Shown: positions 8,416 to 17,200 of the stretch, piece by piece | How positions within the stretch are numbered: position 1 is the first letter of the stretch | Layout of the letters: each line of letters starts with the position of its first letter | NCBI RefSeq assembly: GCF_900115755.1 | Contig: NZ_FOXQ01000001.1 | Coordinates: forward strand, 992,001 to 1,056,000 | Direction of reading: 5' to 3' | Source of the DNA: Parafilimonas terrae | GTDB taxonomy: Bacteria; Bacteroidota; Bacteroidia; Chitinophagales; Chitinophagaceae | Length of the DNA stretch: 64,000 nt | Made by a program: the position numbers and the translations under genes | Notes under the pieces: generated by a model | What the model was told of the DNA's origin: nothing | The model's input: only the letters and a program-made list of their open reading frames with translations | The model's database searches: none

Positions 8416-9747
8416 ATGAAACTCTGGCAAAAAAATACAACATCATTAAAGGAAGTAGAAAAATTTACCGTGGGTAACGACAGGGAGTTTGATTTACTGC
8501 TTGCGCCTTTTGATGTATTAGGCAATATAGCCCATGCAAAAATGCTGGCTACTGTTGGCCTGCTTACAAACGATGAAGCAGATAAACTCGTGAACGAACT
8601 AAAGAATATTTACACTTCCATTCGCGATTCACAATTCACAATTCACGATAACATTGAAGACGTTCATTCGCAGATAGAATTTTTATTAACGGAAAAGCTT
8701 GGCGATATTGGCAAAAAAATTCATTCTGCCCGCAGCCGCAACGACCAGGTTTTAGTTGACTTAAAACTTTTTCTGCGCCACGAAGTGGAACACCTTGTTT
8801 TAAGCATCCGGTCTTTTTTTGAACTGCTTATTCAGCAAAGCGAAAAATATAAAAAAGATTTATTACCTGGCTATACGCATTTACAATTAGCTATGCCTTC
8901 GTCATTCGGCTTATGGTTTGGCGCTTACGCAGAAAGCTTGACGGATGATGTAAATATTTTAAAAGGCGCTTATGATGTTGTTAATAAAAATCCATTAGGA
9001 TCTGCTGCAGGCTATGGCTCGTCTTTTCCCATTAACAGAACGCTTACAACACAGTTATTAGGTTTTGATGACCTGCATTATAATGTTGTATATGCACAAA
9101 TGAGCCGTGGCAAAACAGAACGCATTGTGGCATCAGCATTGGCTAATATTGCCGATACATTAGCCAGGCTTAGTATGGATATGTGTTTATACCTTAACCA
9201 GAATTTTGGATTCGTTTCATTTCCTGCAGAGCTTACAACAGGCAGCAGTATTATGCCGCATAAAAAAAATCCTGATGTGTTTGAATTGATCCGTTCGCAT
9301 TGCAATCAGATAAAAGCACTGCCAAATGAAATTATGATGATGACCACCAATCTTACTTCGGGTTATCATCGTGATCTGCAATTGCTAAAGGAACATTTAT
9401 TTCCTGCATTTTCAACCTTAAACGATTGTATTAATATGGCTGCTTTAATGCTCAGCAATATTGAGGTGAAGAAAGATATTCTTACCGATGAAAAATATAA
9501 ATACCTGTTTAGTGTTGAAGAAGTAAACAAACTTGTAAATAACGGTATGCCTTTTCGTGATGCTTATAAAAAAGTTGGATTGGATATTGAAGAAGGAAAG
9601 TTTGAATATTCAACAACGGTGCAGCATGTGCATGAAGGCAGCATTGGCAATTTAATGAATGATAAAATTGCAGCCAACATGCAAAAGGCTGTTGATAGTT
9701 TTCATTTTGAAAACTATCATGCAGCTATTAAAAAATTGATTGACTAA
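8416..9747 (+). CDS. argH: Argininosuccinate lyase
   Basis: It splits argininosuccinate into arginine and fumarate, the final step. The fumarase-superfamily signature GSSIMPHKKNPD lies at residues 276-287 and supplies the mobile catalytic serine loop. EDVHSQIEF (81-89) and SARSRNDQV just after are the other conserved blocks. Length is 443 residues. The codons for residues 68-78 are made of the intergenic word ATTCACA repeated, just before a conserved motif, so a repeat may have entered the coding sequence in frame. It is the last gene of the operon and ends two bases from a convergent gene, with no terminator hairpin. Confidence 0.95.
   Translation: MKLWQKNTTSLKEVEKFTVGNDREFDLLLAPFDVLGNIAHAKMLATVGLLTNDEADKLVNELKNIYTSIRDSQFTIHDNIEDVHSQIEFLLTEKLGDIGKKIHSARSRNDQVLVDLKLFLRHEVEHLVLSIRSFFELLIQQSEKYKKDLLPGYTHLQLAMPSSFGLWFGAYAESLTDDVNILKGAYDVVNKNPLGSAAGYGSSFPINRTLTTQLLGFDDLHYNVVYAQMSRGKTERIVASALANIADTLARLSMDMCLYLNQNFGFVSFPAELTTGSSIMPHKKNPDVFELIRSHCNQIKALPNEIMMMTTNLTSGYHRDLQLLKEHLFPAFSTLNDCINMAALMLSNIEVKKDILTDEKYKYLFSVEEVNKLVNNGMPFRDAYKKVGLDIEEGKFEYSTTVQHVHEGSIGNLMNDKIAANMQKAVDSFHFENYHAAIKKLID
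8622..8649 (+). repeat. ATTCACA-type repeat inside argH
   Basis: The stretch reads ATTCGCGATTCACAATTC then ACAATTCACGA. The same words occur between genes at 18689-18720 and in part at 31255-31310. Here they encode residues IRDSQFTIHD in a variable loop of ArgH. Confidence 0.45.
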
Positions 9748-9749
9748 TT

Positions 9750-10637
9750 CTAACTTAAATACTTTTTAAAAAAATCAATGGTCCGTTGCCAGGCAAGTTC
9801 TGCGGCGGCTTTATCATAACGCGGCGTTGTATCGTTATGAAAGCCATGATTTACATCGGGATAAATATAAGCTGTATAAACTTTATTGTTTGCCTTTAAT
9901 GCAGCTTCATACGCTGGCCAGCCTTCATTTACGCGGGTATCAAGCCCTGCATATTGCAACAACAGCGGCGCTTGTATTTTAGGCACATCTTCCGCAGCAG
10001 GCTGTGCGCCATAAAATGGTACTGCAGCTGATAAACCGGGAAGTTTTACCGCCATCATGTTTGCAATTCCGCCGCCAAAACAAAAACCAACTACGCCCAC
10101 TTTGCCATTGCAATCTTTATGATGTACAAGATAGTTATAGGCATCTATAAAATTTTCCAGCATTTCATTCCGGTCGCGTTTGCTTTGCATTTCACGGCCT
10201 TTATCATCATTGCCGGGATAACCACCTAACGGCGTTAAAGCATCCGGCGCAATGGATATAAAACCTGCCACAGCCAGTCTTCTGCCAACATCTTCTATAT
10301 AAGGATTTAGCCCGCGGTTCTCATGCACCACAACTACGCCGCCCAGCTTTCCCTTTGCATCTGCCGGCATGCTTAATAAAGCTTTAATAGTGCCACCACC
10401 TTTTGGCGATTCATATTTGATATATTCTGATTTAATACGCGGATCATCAGCTTTAACCTGCAAAGTGTTTTCATAATCAGGCATAAGAAAACTCATCAGT
10501 GAACTTACAGTAATTCCACCTACTGCATACACAGAAAGCTTCTGCACAAAGGTTCTTCTGTCAATACGGCTGTGGGCATAATCATCGTAGATATCAAACA
10601 CTTCCTGTTTAATATCTTCTTTTTTGATGGCGTTCAT
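9750..10637 (-). CDS. Dienelactone-hydrolase-family protein with Tat-type signal
   Basis: This 295-residue alpha/beta hydrolase has the triad cysteine C186 in GFCFGGG, D233 in GLDTRVN, and a histidine in NHGFHND (H264 or H267). Before the domain, DRRTFVQKL at 26-34 followed by a hydrophobic stretch (35-52) resembles a twin-arginine signal, so a folded, exported enzyme is likely. Substrate is unknown; many members act on esters unrelated to dienelactone. It converges on argH with two bases between stops. Confidence 0.85.
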   Translation of the reverse strand: MNAIKKEDIKQEVFDIYDDYAHSRIDRRTFVQKLSVYAVGGITVSSLMSFLMPDYENTLQVKADDPRIKSEYIKYESPKGGGTIKALLSMPADAKGKLGGVVVVHENRGLNPYIEDVGRRLAVAGFISIAPDALTPLGGYPGNDDKGREMQSKRDRNEMLENFIDAYNYLVHHKDCNGKVGVVGFCFGGGIANMMAVKLPGLSAAVPFYGAQPAAEDVPKIQAPLLLQYAGLDTRVNEGWPAYEAALKANNKVYTAYIYPDVNHGFHNDTTPRYDKAAAELAWQRTIDFFKKYLS

Positions 10638-10846
10638 GAGTAATTGTTTTAAGTTACTAAGTTAAGCCGCCAACCGTTAATGGTAAAGGCTTGGTGAAGA
10701 ACGAGTATCTAAAATTCGCCAAAGCTGGAACTGATGCTAAATTTATAAGGACGTTCTGATAATCGCTGCTGATTAGTAAAACAAAAGTTGATGTTGTTCC
10801 CTTCAGCCAGTTTTTGCCAAGTCACCAGGTTAGTAGCAGTGCCTTG
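10638..10846. other. 209-base stretch without a recognisable gene
   Basis: On the minus strand a run of about 60 codons is open between stops but has no start codon and no recognised fold. It lies directly after the 3' end of a hypothetical gene. I looked for an integron attC pair and found only one core-like heptamer (GCTTAAC). It may be a dispersed repeat or a decayed gene end. Confidence 0.4.
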
Positions 10847-11368
10847 TCATTTAAAAAAATCAAAAATTTCATCAAGATTGCAACAAAGATCGCCTGGCTT
10901 CGATTTCTCTTTGTCGTAAAGAAATTTGTTTATTTTTATTTTATCTGCTATGAATGAAATGTTGTTAGGCAAGCCAAAAAATCTTGGACTTTCTTTTGTT
11001 TGTCCTGTTTCTGCGTCAATGCAAAAAAGATGAAAACCCGGTTTGCTATTTTCAAAATCCCATTTAATTAATACCAATTTCTTTGAGTCATCTGACCATG
11101 CATACTTGTCTTGCCAACCTTCTTTTGACAATTTTGTTTTGTAAAAGCCAACAAGTTCAATATCACAGCGATTATATGGAGAGCCCATACGTATTTCATC
11201 AACATTTGTCACTTTTATTTGGAAAGGTCTTTTTATTGTGTCCATTTGAGGGTTTGTGATTTGCCAAATTGAGTTAACAGGCGAAACTGCCAACTTAATA
11301 TTTGGAATTAATACGATTCTCGTTGTCACAGACAAGAAAGAAATTATAATTAAACCTGAGTTTTTCAT
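10847..11368 (-). CDS. Hypothetical protein, probably exported
   Basis: I do not recognise this 173-residue protein. The first 20 residues (MKNSGLIIISFLSV...) are hydrophobic with a lysine at position 2, which suggests a signal sequence or membrane anchor. The rest is polar with a DAETGQTKE-like turn, and cysteines late in the chain (CC near 161). It starts 12 bases downstream of the rhomboid gene on the same strand, so the two are probably cotranscribed. No paralogue is present in the window. Confidence 0.55.
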   Translation of the reverse strand: MKNSGLIIISFLSVTTRIVLIPNIKLAVSPVNSIWQITNPQMDTIKRPFQIKVTNVDEIRMGSPYNRCDIELVGFYKTKLSKEGWQDKYAWSDDSKKLVLIKWDFENSKPGFHLFCIDAETGQTKESPRFFGLPNNISFIADKIKINKFLYDKEKSKPGDLCCNLDEIFDFFK

Positions 11369-11380
11369 TTAGTATTGTCG

Positions 11381-12208
11381 TCATCGGGAATATTCCTGCA
11401 GCATCTGCTTTTCTTTGTCAGTAAGGCTTTTCATTCCTTTTTTATGAATCTTTTCAAGTATCCTGTCTATTTCCTGCTCTTTACTTCTCTTTTCTATATT
11501 GTATTTATGGTCGATGGTAACTGCGTTTGAATGCTTATTGAAAAAATAATTATCTATCATCAGACTATGTGGCCTGGTAATAATAATATACATGAACACT
11601 ACGGAAGGCAGCATAATAATTACAATGGGCCAGGTGTTGGTAACTAAAACAGACGGGTGCATAATGATGGCAACGATGAGGCCAATTAATGCACCGCCTA
11701 AATGTGCATCATGGCCAATATTATTTCTTCTTGAACGAATGCCATAAATGGAATACAACACATAAACAAGCCCAAACAGCCAGCCAGGAATGCCTATGGG
11801 AATAAACAGTAAACCAATTTTCATACCCGGGAATAAAGCAATGGCTGCATATATTAAACCGCTTACGCCGGCAGAAGCGCCAACTGAATCATAGCCGCCA
11901 TCGTGGCGATGAATGAAGAGAGAAAGCAGGCCACCGCCAATGAGGCTTAAAAAATAAATAAGTAAAAATCTTACAGGGCCTAACGACAATTCAAGTGAGC
12001 CGCTGAAAAAATATAAGGCCAGCATATTGAAAATAAGGTGCATCCAGTTTACATGCAGAAACCCGGATGTTACGAGCCGTTTATAATCTTTATACAACAA
12101 AACGGCATCTACATTAAACTTGTATTTATTGTAGAAAATACTGTCTTTAAAACCGCGATAAGAAACAATTACGTTTGCTATAATTAATATAAGCGAAAGA
12201 ATACCCAT
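11381..12208 (-). CDS. Rhomboid-family intramembrane serine protease
   Basis: This 275-residue multi-pass protein has the rhomboid core: HVNWMHLIFNM (52-62) with the oxyanion asparagine N61, the catalytic serine S112 in GASAG, and the partner histidine H169 in HDAHLGG. About six membrane helices are followed by a soluble, charged C-terminal tail (about 228-275), predicted to be helical. It would cleave membrane-protein helices within the inner membrane. The natural substrate cannot be inferred from the neighbours. Confidence 0.9.
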   Translation of the reverse strand: MGILSLILIIANVIVSYRGFKDSIFYNKYKFNVDAVLLYKDYKRLVTSGFLHVNWMHLIFNMLALYFFSGSLELSLGPVRFLLIYFLSLIGGGLLSLFIHRHDGGYDSVGASAGVSGLIYAAIALFPGMKIGLLFIPIGIPGWLFGLVYVLYSIYGIRSRRNNIGHDAHLGGALIGLIVAIIMHPSVLVTNTWPIVIIMLPSVVFMYIIITRPHSLMIDNYFFNKHSNAVTIDHKYNIEKRSKEQEIDRILEKIHKKGMKSLTDKEKQMLQEYSR

Positions 12209-12261
12209 TTGTTACTGCAATGTACAAAGCTGTTTATTTGATGCAAAATGTGTTGCAGAAA

Positions 12262-12295
12262 ATAAAAAAGCCTTTGGCTTTTTACCAAAGGCTTT
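12262..12295 (-). terminator. Rho-independent terminator of the superoxide dismutase gene
   Basis: The arms AAAGCCTTTGG (12267-12277) and CCAAAGGCTTT (12285-12295) pair over 11 bp with a 7-base loop. Read on the minus strand, a run of T follows the stem. Confidence 0.9.
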
Positions 12296-12314
12296 ATAAC
12301 TAATTTGAAAAATA

Positions 12315-12908
12315 TTATTTAATAAGGCCGCAACCAATTCTTCCGCCGGCATTACCGGTTGGTTGTGTTGTATAATCATCAACACCATTGTGCACGATGA
12401 TAGCATGATTTAAAACACTGCTGGCTGTATCTGAACCAAGCGTCCATAAATCTGTTGACATTTCAAGTGTGCCTTTACCTTCTGCATCTAATTTCACATT
12501 ACCTATATCGCCCAGGTGAAAACTGGCGCTTCCCCATTCGCCATGTTGTGCGCCGGTTGGGTTCCAGTGGCCATGCGTAGCCATGCCGTTATCGCCACAA
12601 TCAGGATGTTCGTGTATATGAACAGCAACAGTTTTATTAGCCATTTTAGGTATGGTAAGATTGAGTGTTAATTTAACCTTTCCGCTGTCTGCATCAAAGC
12701 TTGCTGTACCATCAACAGTTGTATCTGCTTTTGTGCCTGAAATTACAGCCTCGGCATGTGTTACAGGTTCAGCAGGCGCAACCGAAGATTCCATTGAAGA
12801 ACTGTCACTTGCTGTGTCTGAAGACGTAGAAGTACCGCAGGAAACTAAAGCGAGGGATGCTGTTAGAAGCATGCACTGCAGTACATGTTTAATTTGTAGT
12901 TGTTTCAT
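12315..12908 (-). CDS. sodC: Cu/Zn superoxide dismutase, lipoprotein
   Basis: It converts superoxide to peroxide and oxygen in the periplasm. A lipobox LVSC places C24 as the lipidated residue, so the enzyme is membrane-tethered. Copper and zinc ligands appear as VHIHEH (96-101), THGHWNP (111-117), H122 and H173. C104 and C193 are placed for the structural disulfide, and GGRIGCG is the family C-terminus. A serine-rich linker (25-45) separates the anchor from the fold. Length 197 residues. Confidence 0.92.
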   Translation of the reverse strand: MKQLQIKHVLQCMLLTASLALVSCGTSTSSDTASDSSSMESSVAPAEPVTHAEAVISGTKADTTVDGTASFDADSGKVKLTLNLTIPKMANKTVAVHIHEHPDCGDNGMATHGHWNPTGAQHGEWGSASFHLGDIGNVKLDAEGKGTLEMSTDLWTLGSDTASSVLNHAIIVHNGVDDYTTQPTGNAGGRIGCGLIK

Positions 12909-12983
12909 GATTAAGATTTTTTGAATAAGCTTAATTTATCATACAAATATCTTACCATGATGGTTATAATCAAAATATAACTG

Positions 12984-13016
12984 AGAAGCTGTGAGCCGTA
13001 AGCTTTGAGCTTAGAA
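12984..13016. repeat. AGCTGTGAGC-type intergenic repeat
   Basis: The gap between sodC and the hydroxylase gene contains AGCTGTGAGCCGTAAGC then TTTGAGCTTAG, built from the word (A)GCT-GTGAGC. It resembles other short interspersed Bacteroidota repeats. Only one copy is in this window. Confidence 0.35.
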
Positions 13017-13034
13017 CAATCATTACTGAAAGCT

Positions 13035-13853
13035 TTAATAATCAGTTTTGATAGAATTGCCGAAAGGAATTTTTAAAAGGTCTTTTACATCTTCATCATT
13101 CCTGCCTTCCAAAACATCAAGGCCGTAATGAATATTTTCTACAGATGTTGTGCAATACGTGCCAAACAATTTATCCCAAAAAGGAAAGATGTTACCATAA
13201 TTTGTATCTGTTTCCGGCCTGATATAATGATGATGGATGCGATGCATGTTTGGCGTAACAATGATATAGCTTAATGCCTTATCTAATTTCCTGTTCATTT
13301 TTATATTGGCATGATTGAACTGAGAAAGCACCACGCTTACACTTTGATATAAAAACACCAGCCATAAAGGTGCGCCGCAAATAAAAACAGCAATAGTTGT
13401 AAACACAGCACGAAAAACACTTTCACCAGGATGATGGCGGTTAGCTGTAGTAGTATCAACATGCATATCAGAATGATGGATAGTATGAAACTTCCACATC
13501 CATTTTATTTTATGTTCGATATAATGAATAAGCCATGCGCCAATTAAATCCATCAGCATTAAACCAATAATCAATTGAAGCCACACGGGCATTACTATCC
13601 ATTGCAATACACCAAAATGATGCTTCAAACACCAGTCGCTTGTAAACACAATTAATAATGCGAATACAAAATTTATGGCAATGGTTGTGAATGTAAAGAA
13701 GAGATTAATGCCCGCATGTTTCCATTTATTGTATTGAAAAGTAAACAGCGGAACAGCGCTTTCTATAAGCCAAAAGATAGTAATTCCGCCTGCAATAATT
13801 AAAGCACGGTGCAGGGAAGGAATATGCTGGAAATATTCAACAATGGCATTCAT
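13035..13853 (-). CDS. Sterol desaturase / fatty-acid hydroxylase family membrane protein
   Basis: This 272-residue diiron membrane enzyme shows the histidine boxes HYIEH (110-114), HTIHH (123-127), RHHPGE (139-144) and HRIHHH (about 204-209). Four or five hydrophobic helices surround them. Family members hydroxylate or desaturate lipid substrates at the inner membrane using oxygen. Bacterial members act on carotenoids, sphingolipids or alkylglycerols; which applies here is not visible. It is probably transcribed alone. Confidence 0.87.
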   Translation of the reverse strand: MNAIVEYFQHIPSLHRALIIAGGITIFWLIESAVPLFTFQYNKWKHAGINLFFTFTTIAINFVFALLIVFTSDWCLKHHFGVLQWIVMPVWLQLIIGLMLMDLIGAWLIHYIEHKIKWMWKFHTIHHSDMHVDTTTANRHHPGESVFRAVFTTIAVFICGAPLWLVFLYQSVSVVLSQFNHANIKMNRKLDKALSYIIVTPNMHRIHHHYIRPETDTNYGNIFPFWDKLFGTYCTTSVENIHYGLDVLEGRNDEDVKDLLKIPFGNSIKTDY

Positions 13854-13921
13854 ATAACAACCGCTTCTTTTAGTATAACTAATGTAACACTTTTTACCTG
13901 CCGGGCTTTTAAAGCTTTATT

Positions 13922-13958
13922 AAAATAAAAACAGGCTGTTTGCCTAACAACCTGTTTT
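13922..13958 (-). terminator. Terminator of the thioredoxin-TPR gene
   Basis: The arms AAAACAGG (13928-13935) and CCTGTTTT (13951-13958) pair with a 15-base loop. On the minus strand CCTGTTTTTATTTTA provides the T-run. It lies 20 bases past the stop codon of the gene at 13978. Confidence 0.75.
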
Positions 13959-13977
13959 ATTATTCAAAAAGATAAAA

Positions 13978-15225
13978 CTAATTCCAGGTCTTCTCCCCGT
14001 TTTTCATTTTGTTCAGGGTTTGCTCGTAAGAAGATTTATCAGCGCTGATATCCAGGTTCATTGCTTTTGTTTCCCATTCAATCGCTTCATCCTTTTTACC
14101 CATTTTATATAAAATGTTTGCATAGGTATCCATAAACATGGGTTCTTCATTATTATCAATAGAACGTTTGCTCCAGGCAAGCGCCTGTTCCACACAAGCC
14201 ATGTCGCTGCAATTTAAAAATACGTTCCAGGCAAAATCATTTAACTGTTCAGGCGAAGCGTTGCTGCCATAATCTTTCATATAACTAACTACAGCAGGGC
14301 CGAACTTTTCCCAGTCTTTTTTATTTTCATAAAACACCACCTGCGCATGGCTTATTACTTCTTTTGCCTGTGCAGGGTAATTTTTCGCTACATCATTTTG
14401 CAGTTTAGTCCAATCAGGTTCAGGGAAGTCTTTTGGGTTCGGGATATTCCTTGGAAAAATCACCGTGTAAACTTCTTCCCGTGTAATAATTCTTTGTAAG
14501 ATACCATTGCTAACTTTTTTGCCCATCACCTCATCAACCTTATCGCCATTATGCAAAAGCATATCAAAACCCTTGCTCTTGCTGTTTTCTGTAAAGCTGA
14601 TGATAAAATCGAGGTTATCTTTTGTATATAAATCCTGCTGAGTTGCCAGGTAAGCATTGGCCAGTTCAGATGCCTGTTTCATATCATAAGCATCCTGCGC
14701 CATAAGTGCCAGCTTATGAATAAAGGCAGGATCTTTTTCGCCTGCATTATACTTATCAAGCAAAGTATAATATTGACTTTCCGGGTCAAGCGCCGTATTC
14801 AACCTGGCAACAAAATCTTCCCCTGTTCTTGAAGAGCCCACAAAACGGTGCACAATTTTTCCGTTCTCATCAAAGATTAAATAAGTTGGATACGCCCTTA
14901 CATTATATTGTTTGGCAAGATCATGACCAGTTTGATACCAGCTTTTTACTTCGGCATTATCGTTATCTGTAGTATCCAACTGCACTTTTACGTTTATGAA
15001 TTTTTCATTCATAACATCAGCAACCACTTTTTGCGGAAAGATTGTGCTGGTCATATAACGGCAGGGCCCGCACCAGGTGGTATAACAATCCATAAAAATA
15101 TATTTATGGGCGGTTTTGGCCTTTGCTTGCACTTGCTGCCAGCTTTGATTATGCTCAAAGTTTACGCCTTCCTGCGCACTGCAAAAAAGCGGCGCCAGTA
15201 ATGCAATCAGTAATAATTTTTTCAT
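13978..15225 (-). CDS. Periplasmic thioredoxin-fold protein with C-terminal TPR-like region
   Basis: The 415-residue protein begins with a signal peptide (MKKLLLIALLAPLFCSAQ) and has a thioredoxin fold with the redox pair in WCGPC (51-55) and the cis-proline loop AYPTYLIF about 60 residues later. The C-terminal half is helical, with a recognisable TPR motif near residues 355-395 (ANILYKMGKKDEAIEWETKA). It probably reduces or oxidises disulfides of exported proteins; the TPR part may bind a partner. It lies 36 bases after the Fe-S protein gene on the same strand. Confidence 0.85.
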   Translation of the reverse strand: MKKLLLIALLAPLFCSAQEGVNFEHNQSWQQVQAKAKTAHKYIFMDCYTTWCGPCRYMTSTIFPQKVVADVMNEKFINVKVQLDTTDNDNAEVKSWYQTGHDLAKQYNVRAYPTYLIFDENGKIVHRFVGSSRTGEDFVARLNTALDPESQYYTLLDKYNAGEKDPAFIHKLALMAQDAYDMKQASELANAYLATQQDLYTKDNLDFIISFTENSKSKGFDMLLHNGDKVDEVMGKKVSNGILQRIITREEVYTVIFPRNIPNPKDFPEPDWTKLQNDVAKNYPAQAKEVISHAQVVFYENKKDWEKFGPAVVSYMKDYGSNASPEQLNDFAWNVFLNCSDMACVEQALAWSKRSIDNNEEPMFMDTYANILYKMGKKDEAIEWETKAMNLDISADKSSYEQTLNKMKNGEKTWN

Positions 15226-15261
15226 GATGTGGGTTTAAAAAGTGATTAAATAATTGTGATG

Positions 15262-16041
15262 TTATTCCATTTCAGCAGCAATTAACTCTGCTATATCCAG
15301 CACTTTTACGCTATCTTCTTTTTCTTTATTCTTAACGCCATCGGTAAGCATGGTGTTGCAAAAAGGGCAGGCTGAAGCAATAATGTCAGCGCCGGTTTGC
15401 ATGGCTTCTTCACTGCGTTCAAAGTTTACACGTGTGGCGCCCTTTTCTTCTTCTTTAAACATTTGTGCACCACCTGCGCCGCAACATAAACCTTTGCTGC
15501 CGCAGCGCTTCATTTCAACTAATTCTGCATCTAATAACTCCAGCACTTTGCGTGGCGCTTCATAAACATTATTGGCGCGGCCAAGATAACAACTGTCGTG
15601 GTAAGTAATGCGGCGGCCTTTAAAGTTGCCTTTTTCTTTCAGCTTCAGCCTGCCTTCATTTATTAGCTGTTGTAAGAATATTGTATGATGGATAACTTCA
15701 TAACTGCCGCCGAGTTCAGGATATTCATTTTTAAAAATATTGAAGCAATGCGGGCAGGCGGTTACAATTTTTTTTATGCCATATCCATTTAAAACCTGGA
15801 TATTGTTATAGGCCATCATCTGGAACAAAAATTCATTGCCGGCCCTGCGTGCAGGATCGCCGGTGCAGGCCTCTTCTTTCCCAAGAATGGCATACTTAAT
15901 TTCAAGCTTGTTTAAGATAGTTGCGAAGGCGCGGGTAATTTTTTGTGCCCGCTGATCGAAACTGCCTGCACAACCCACCCAAAACAGAATATCGGGGGTT
16001 TCGCCGTTTGCCAGCATTTCTGCCATTTGCGGAATGTGCAT
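15262..16041 (-). CDS. CCG-domain (Fe-S)-binding protein, HdrB/LutA-like
   Basis: Two cysteine-rich CCG domains are present: first CTGDPARR...CPHC, second HDSCYLG...CCGAGGAQMF...CPFC. This resembles HdrB and the LutA/GlcF subunits that carry [4Fe-4S] clusters. I start it at the ATG at 16041 (259 residues), not 57 bases upstream. The family N-terminus MHIPQMAEML follows, and a TACATTTG promoter element overlaps the longer reading frame. In related genomes the gene usually sits beside a membrane partner with two ferredoxin-type clusters; none is here. Electron transfer is likely, substrate unknown. Confidence 0.85.
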   Translation of the reverse strand: MHIPQMAEMLANGETPDILFWVGCAGSFDQRAQKITRAFATILNKLEIKYAILGKEEACTGDPARRAGNEFLFQMMAYNNIQVLNGYGIKKIVTACPHCFNIFKNEYPELGGSYEVIHHTIFLQQLINEGRLKLKEKGNFKGRRITYHDSCYLGRANNVYEAPRKVLELLDAELVEMKRCGSKGLCCGAGGAQMFKEEEKGATRVNFERSEEAMQTGADIIASACPFCNTMLTDGVKNKEKEDSVKVLDIAELIAAEME

Positions 16042-16061
16042 ACAATTGAATTTTCTGTATT

Positions 16062-16069
16062 CAAATGTA
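16062..16069 (-). promoter_or_regulatory. Promoter -7 element for the CCG-domain gene
   Basis: On the minus strand it reads TACATTTG, an exact match to the Bacteroidota TAnnTTTG element. A TTG-like -33 word lies about 22 bases upstream. The predicted leader is about 17 bases from the ATG at 16041. Confidence 0.6.
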
Positions 16070-16101
16070 AGGCAAAGCGTTTTGTATTTAACAAACAAAC
16101 T

Positions 16102-16132
16102 GTTGTAACATAGTTGATCACCCCTAATTTTG
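16102..16132 (+). promoter_or_regulatory. Promoter of the ATP-grasp/LysE operon
   Basis: GTTG at 16102-16105 and TAATTTTG at 16125-16132 are separated by 19 bases, matching the Bacteroidota -33/-7 consensus. It is back-to-back with the minus-strand promoter at 16062. Confidence 0.75.
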
Positions 16133-16151
16133 CGCCACTAAAAATGCTTGG

Positions 16152-17192
16152 TTGAAAAGAATCTTTAACTGGGAGCAATTGCCTTTCAGCGTTATTTATG
16201 CGCCTTTCTTTTTTCTTTGGCTATACTATTGGATAAAGGGCGGCCGCTTCTGGTTCTTTTCAAACGTAAACCCAACCTTGTATTTCGGCGGGTTTGAGGG
16301 CGAAACGAAACGGGAGATGTTTGAACAGTTGCCCGGCACATTATACCCAATAACTATTTATGCCGGCCCTAACGAAACTATTGAATGTATTATAAAAAGA
16401 ATGCAGGCTTCGGGTTTGCAATTTCCGGTGGCAGTAAAACCAGATATTGGCACAAAAGGATTGCTCTTCAGGAAGATTGAAAATGCAGAACAGCTTGCGG
16501 CTTACCATACATTATTGCCGTTTACGTATCTTATCCAGGAAATGATAACCTGGCCGCTTGAACTAAGTATTTTCTATGTGCGTTATCCCGGTTCTGATAA
16601 AGGGACAATAACGGGGCTGATTGAAAAAGAATATTTGCATGTAAAAGGTGATGGCAGATCAACATTAAAACAATTAATAGAACGGCACCCGAAGGCTTTC
16701 ATGATTGCAGAAGAACAAAAAGAGCTGCATAAAACAAACCTGGATAATATTATTGCTAACGGAGAAGTTTATAAGCTGAATGAATTAGGCAACCATAACC
16801 GCGGCGCAAGGTTCATTAACCTGGGTAATAAAATTGATGAACAGCTTTCTGCTGTGATGGATAAAATTAATTTATTCAGCAAGCATTTTTATTATGGCCG
16901 TTACGATATTAAAACCACTTCGCTTGAAGACCTTAAGCATTGCAGGAATATTTCGATACTTGAATTTAACGGTGTTGGCTCAGAACCCAATCATATTTAT
17001 GATAACGGGTTAAGTTATATAGGCGCCATAAAAGTTATTGCAAGGCATTGGAAATATATGTTTGAGATAGGAAAAATAAATTATAAAAACGGCGCCGCTT
17101 ATGTTCCTTTTTTTAAGGGAATAAAAATGCTCAGGGCTTCTAAAAAAAATACGAAATTCATGGAGCAGCTAAACCTGCAATGTAAACTTTAA
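16152..17192 (+). CDS. ATP-grasp-domain protein
   Basis: The 346-residue protein has an N-terminal hydrophobic stretch (about 11-28, PFSVIYAPFFFLWLYYW), so it may be membrane-anchored. The ATP-grasp part follows: FPVAVKPDIGTKG (about 95-107), the lid LIEKEYLHVKGDGRSTL, and the metal-binding ILEFNGVGSEPNHIY near residue 275. ATP-grasp enzymes join a carboxylate to an amine or thiol via an acyl phosphate; the substrate is unknown. The start is TTG at 16152, and a three-codon ATG frame (16144-16155) ends across it. It precedes a LysE-type exporter by eight bases. Confidence 0.75.
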   Translation: MKRIFNWEQLPFSVIYAPFFFLWLYYWIKGGRFWFFSNVNPTLYFGGFEGETKREMFEQLPGTLYPITIYAGPNETIECIIKRMQASGLQFPVAVKPDIGTKGLLFRKIENAEQLAAYHTLLPFTYLIQEMITWPLELSIFYVRYPGSDKGTITGLIEKEYLHVKGDGRSTLKQLIERHPKAFMIAEEQKELHKTNLDNIIANGEVYKLNELGNHNRGARFINLGNKIDEQLSAVMDKINLFSKHFYYGRYDIKTTSLEDLKHCRNISILEFNGVGSEPNHIYDNGLSYIGAIKVIARHWKYMFEIGKINYKNGAAYVPFFKGIKMLRASKKNTKFMEQLNLQCKL

Positions 17193-17200
17193 ACTGCTTT

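Noticed and set aside
10638-10846. Integron attC site after the hypothetical gene
   Set aside because: Only one core-like heptamer was found, with no partner core and no long fold-back between.
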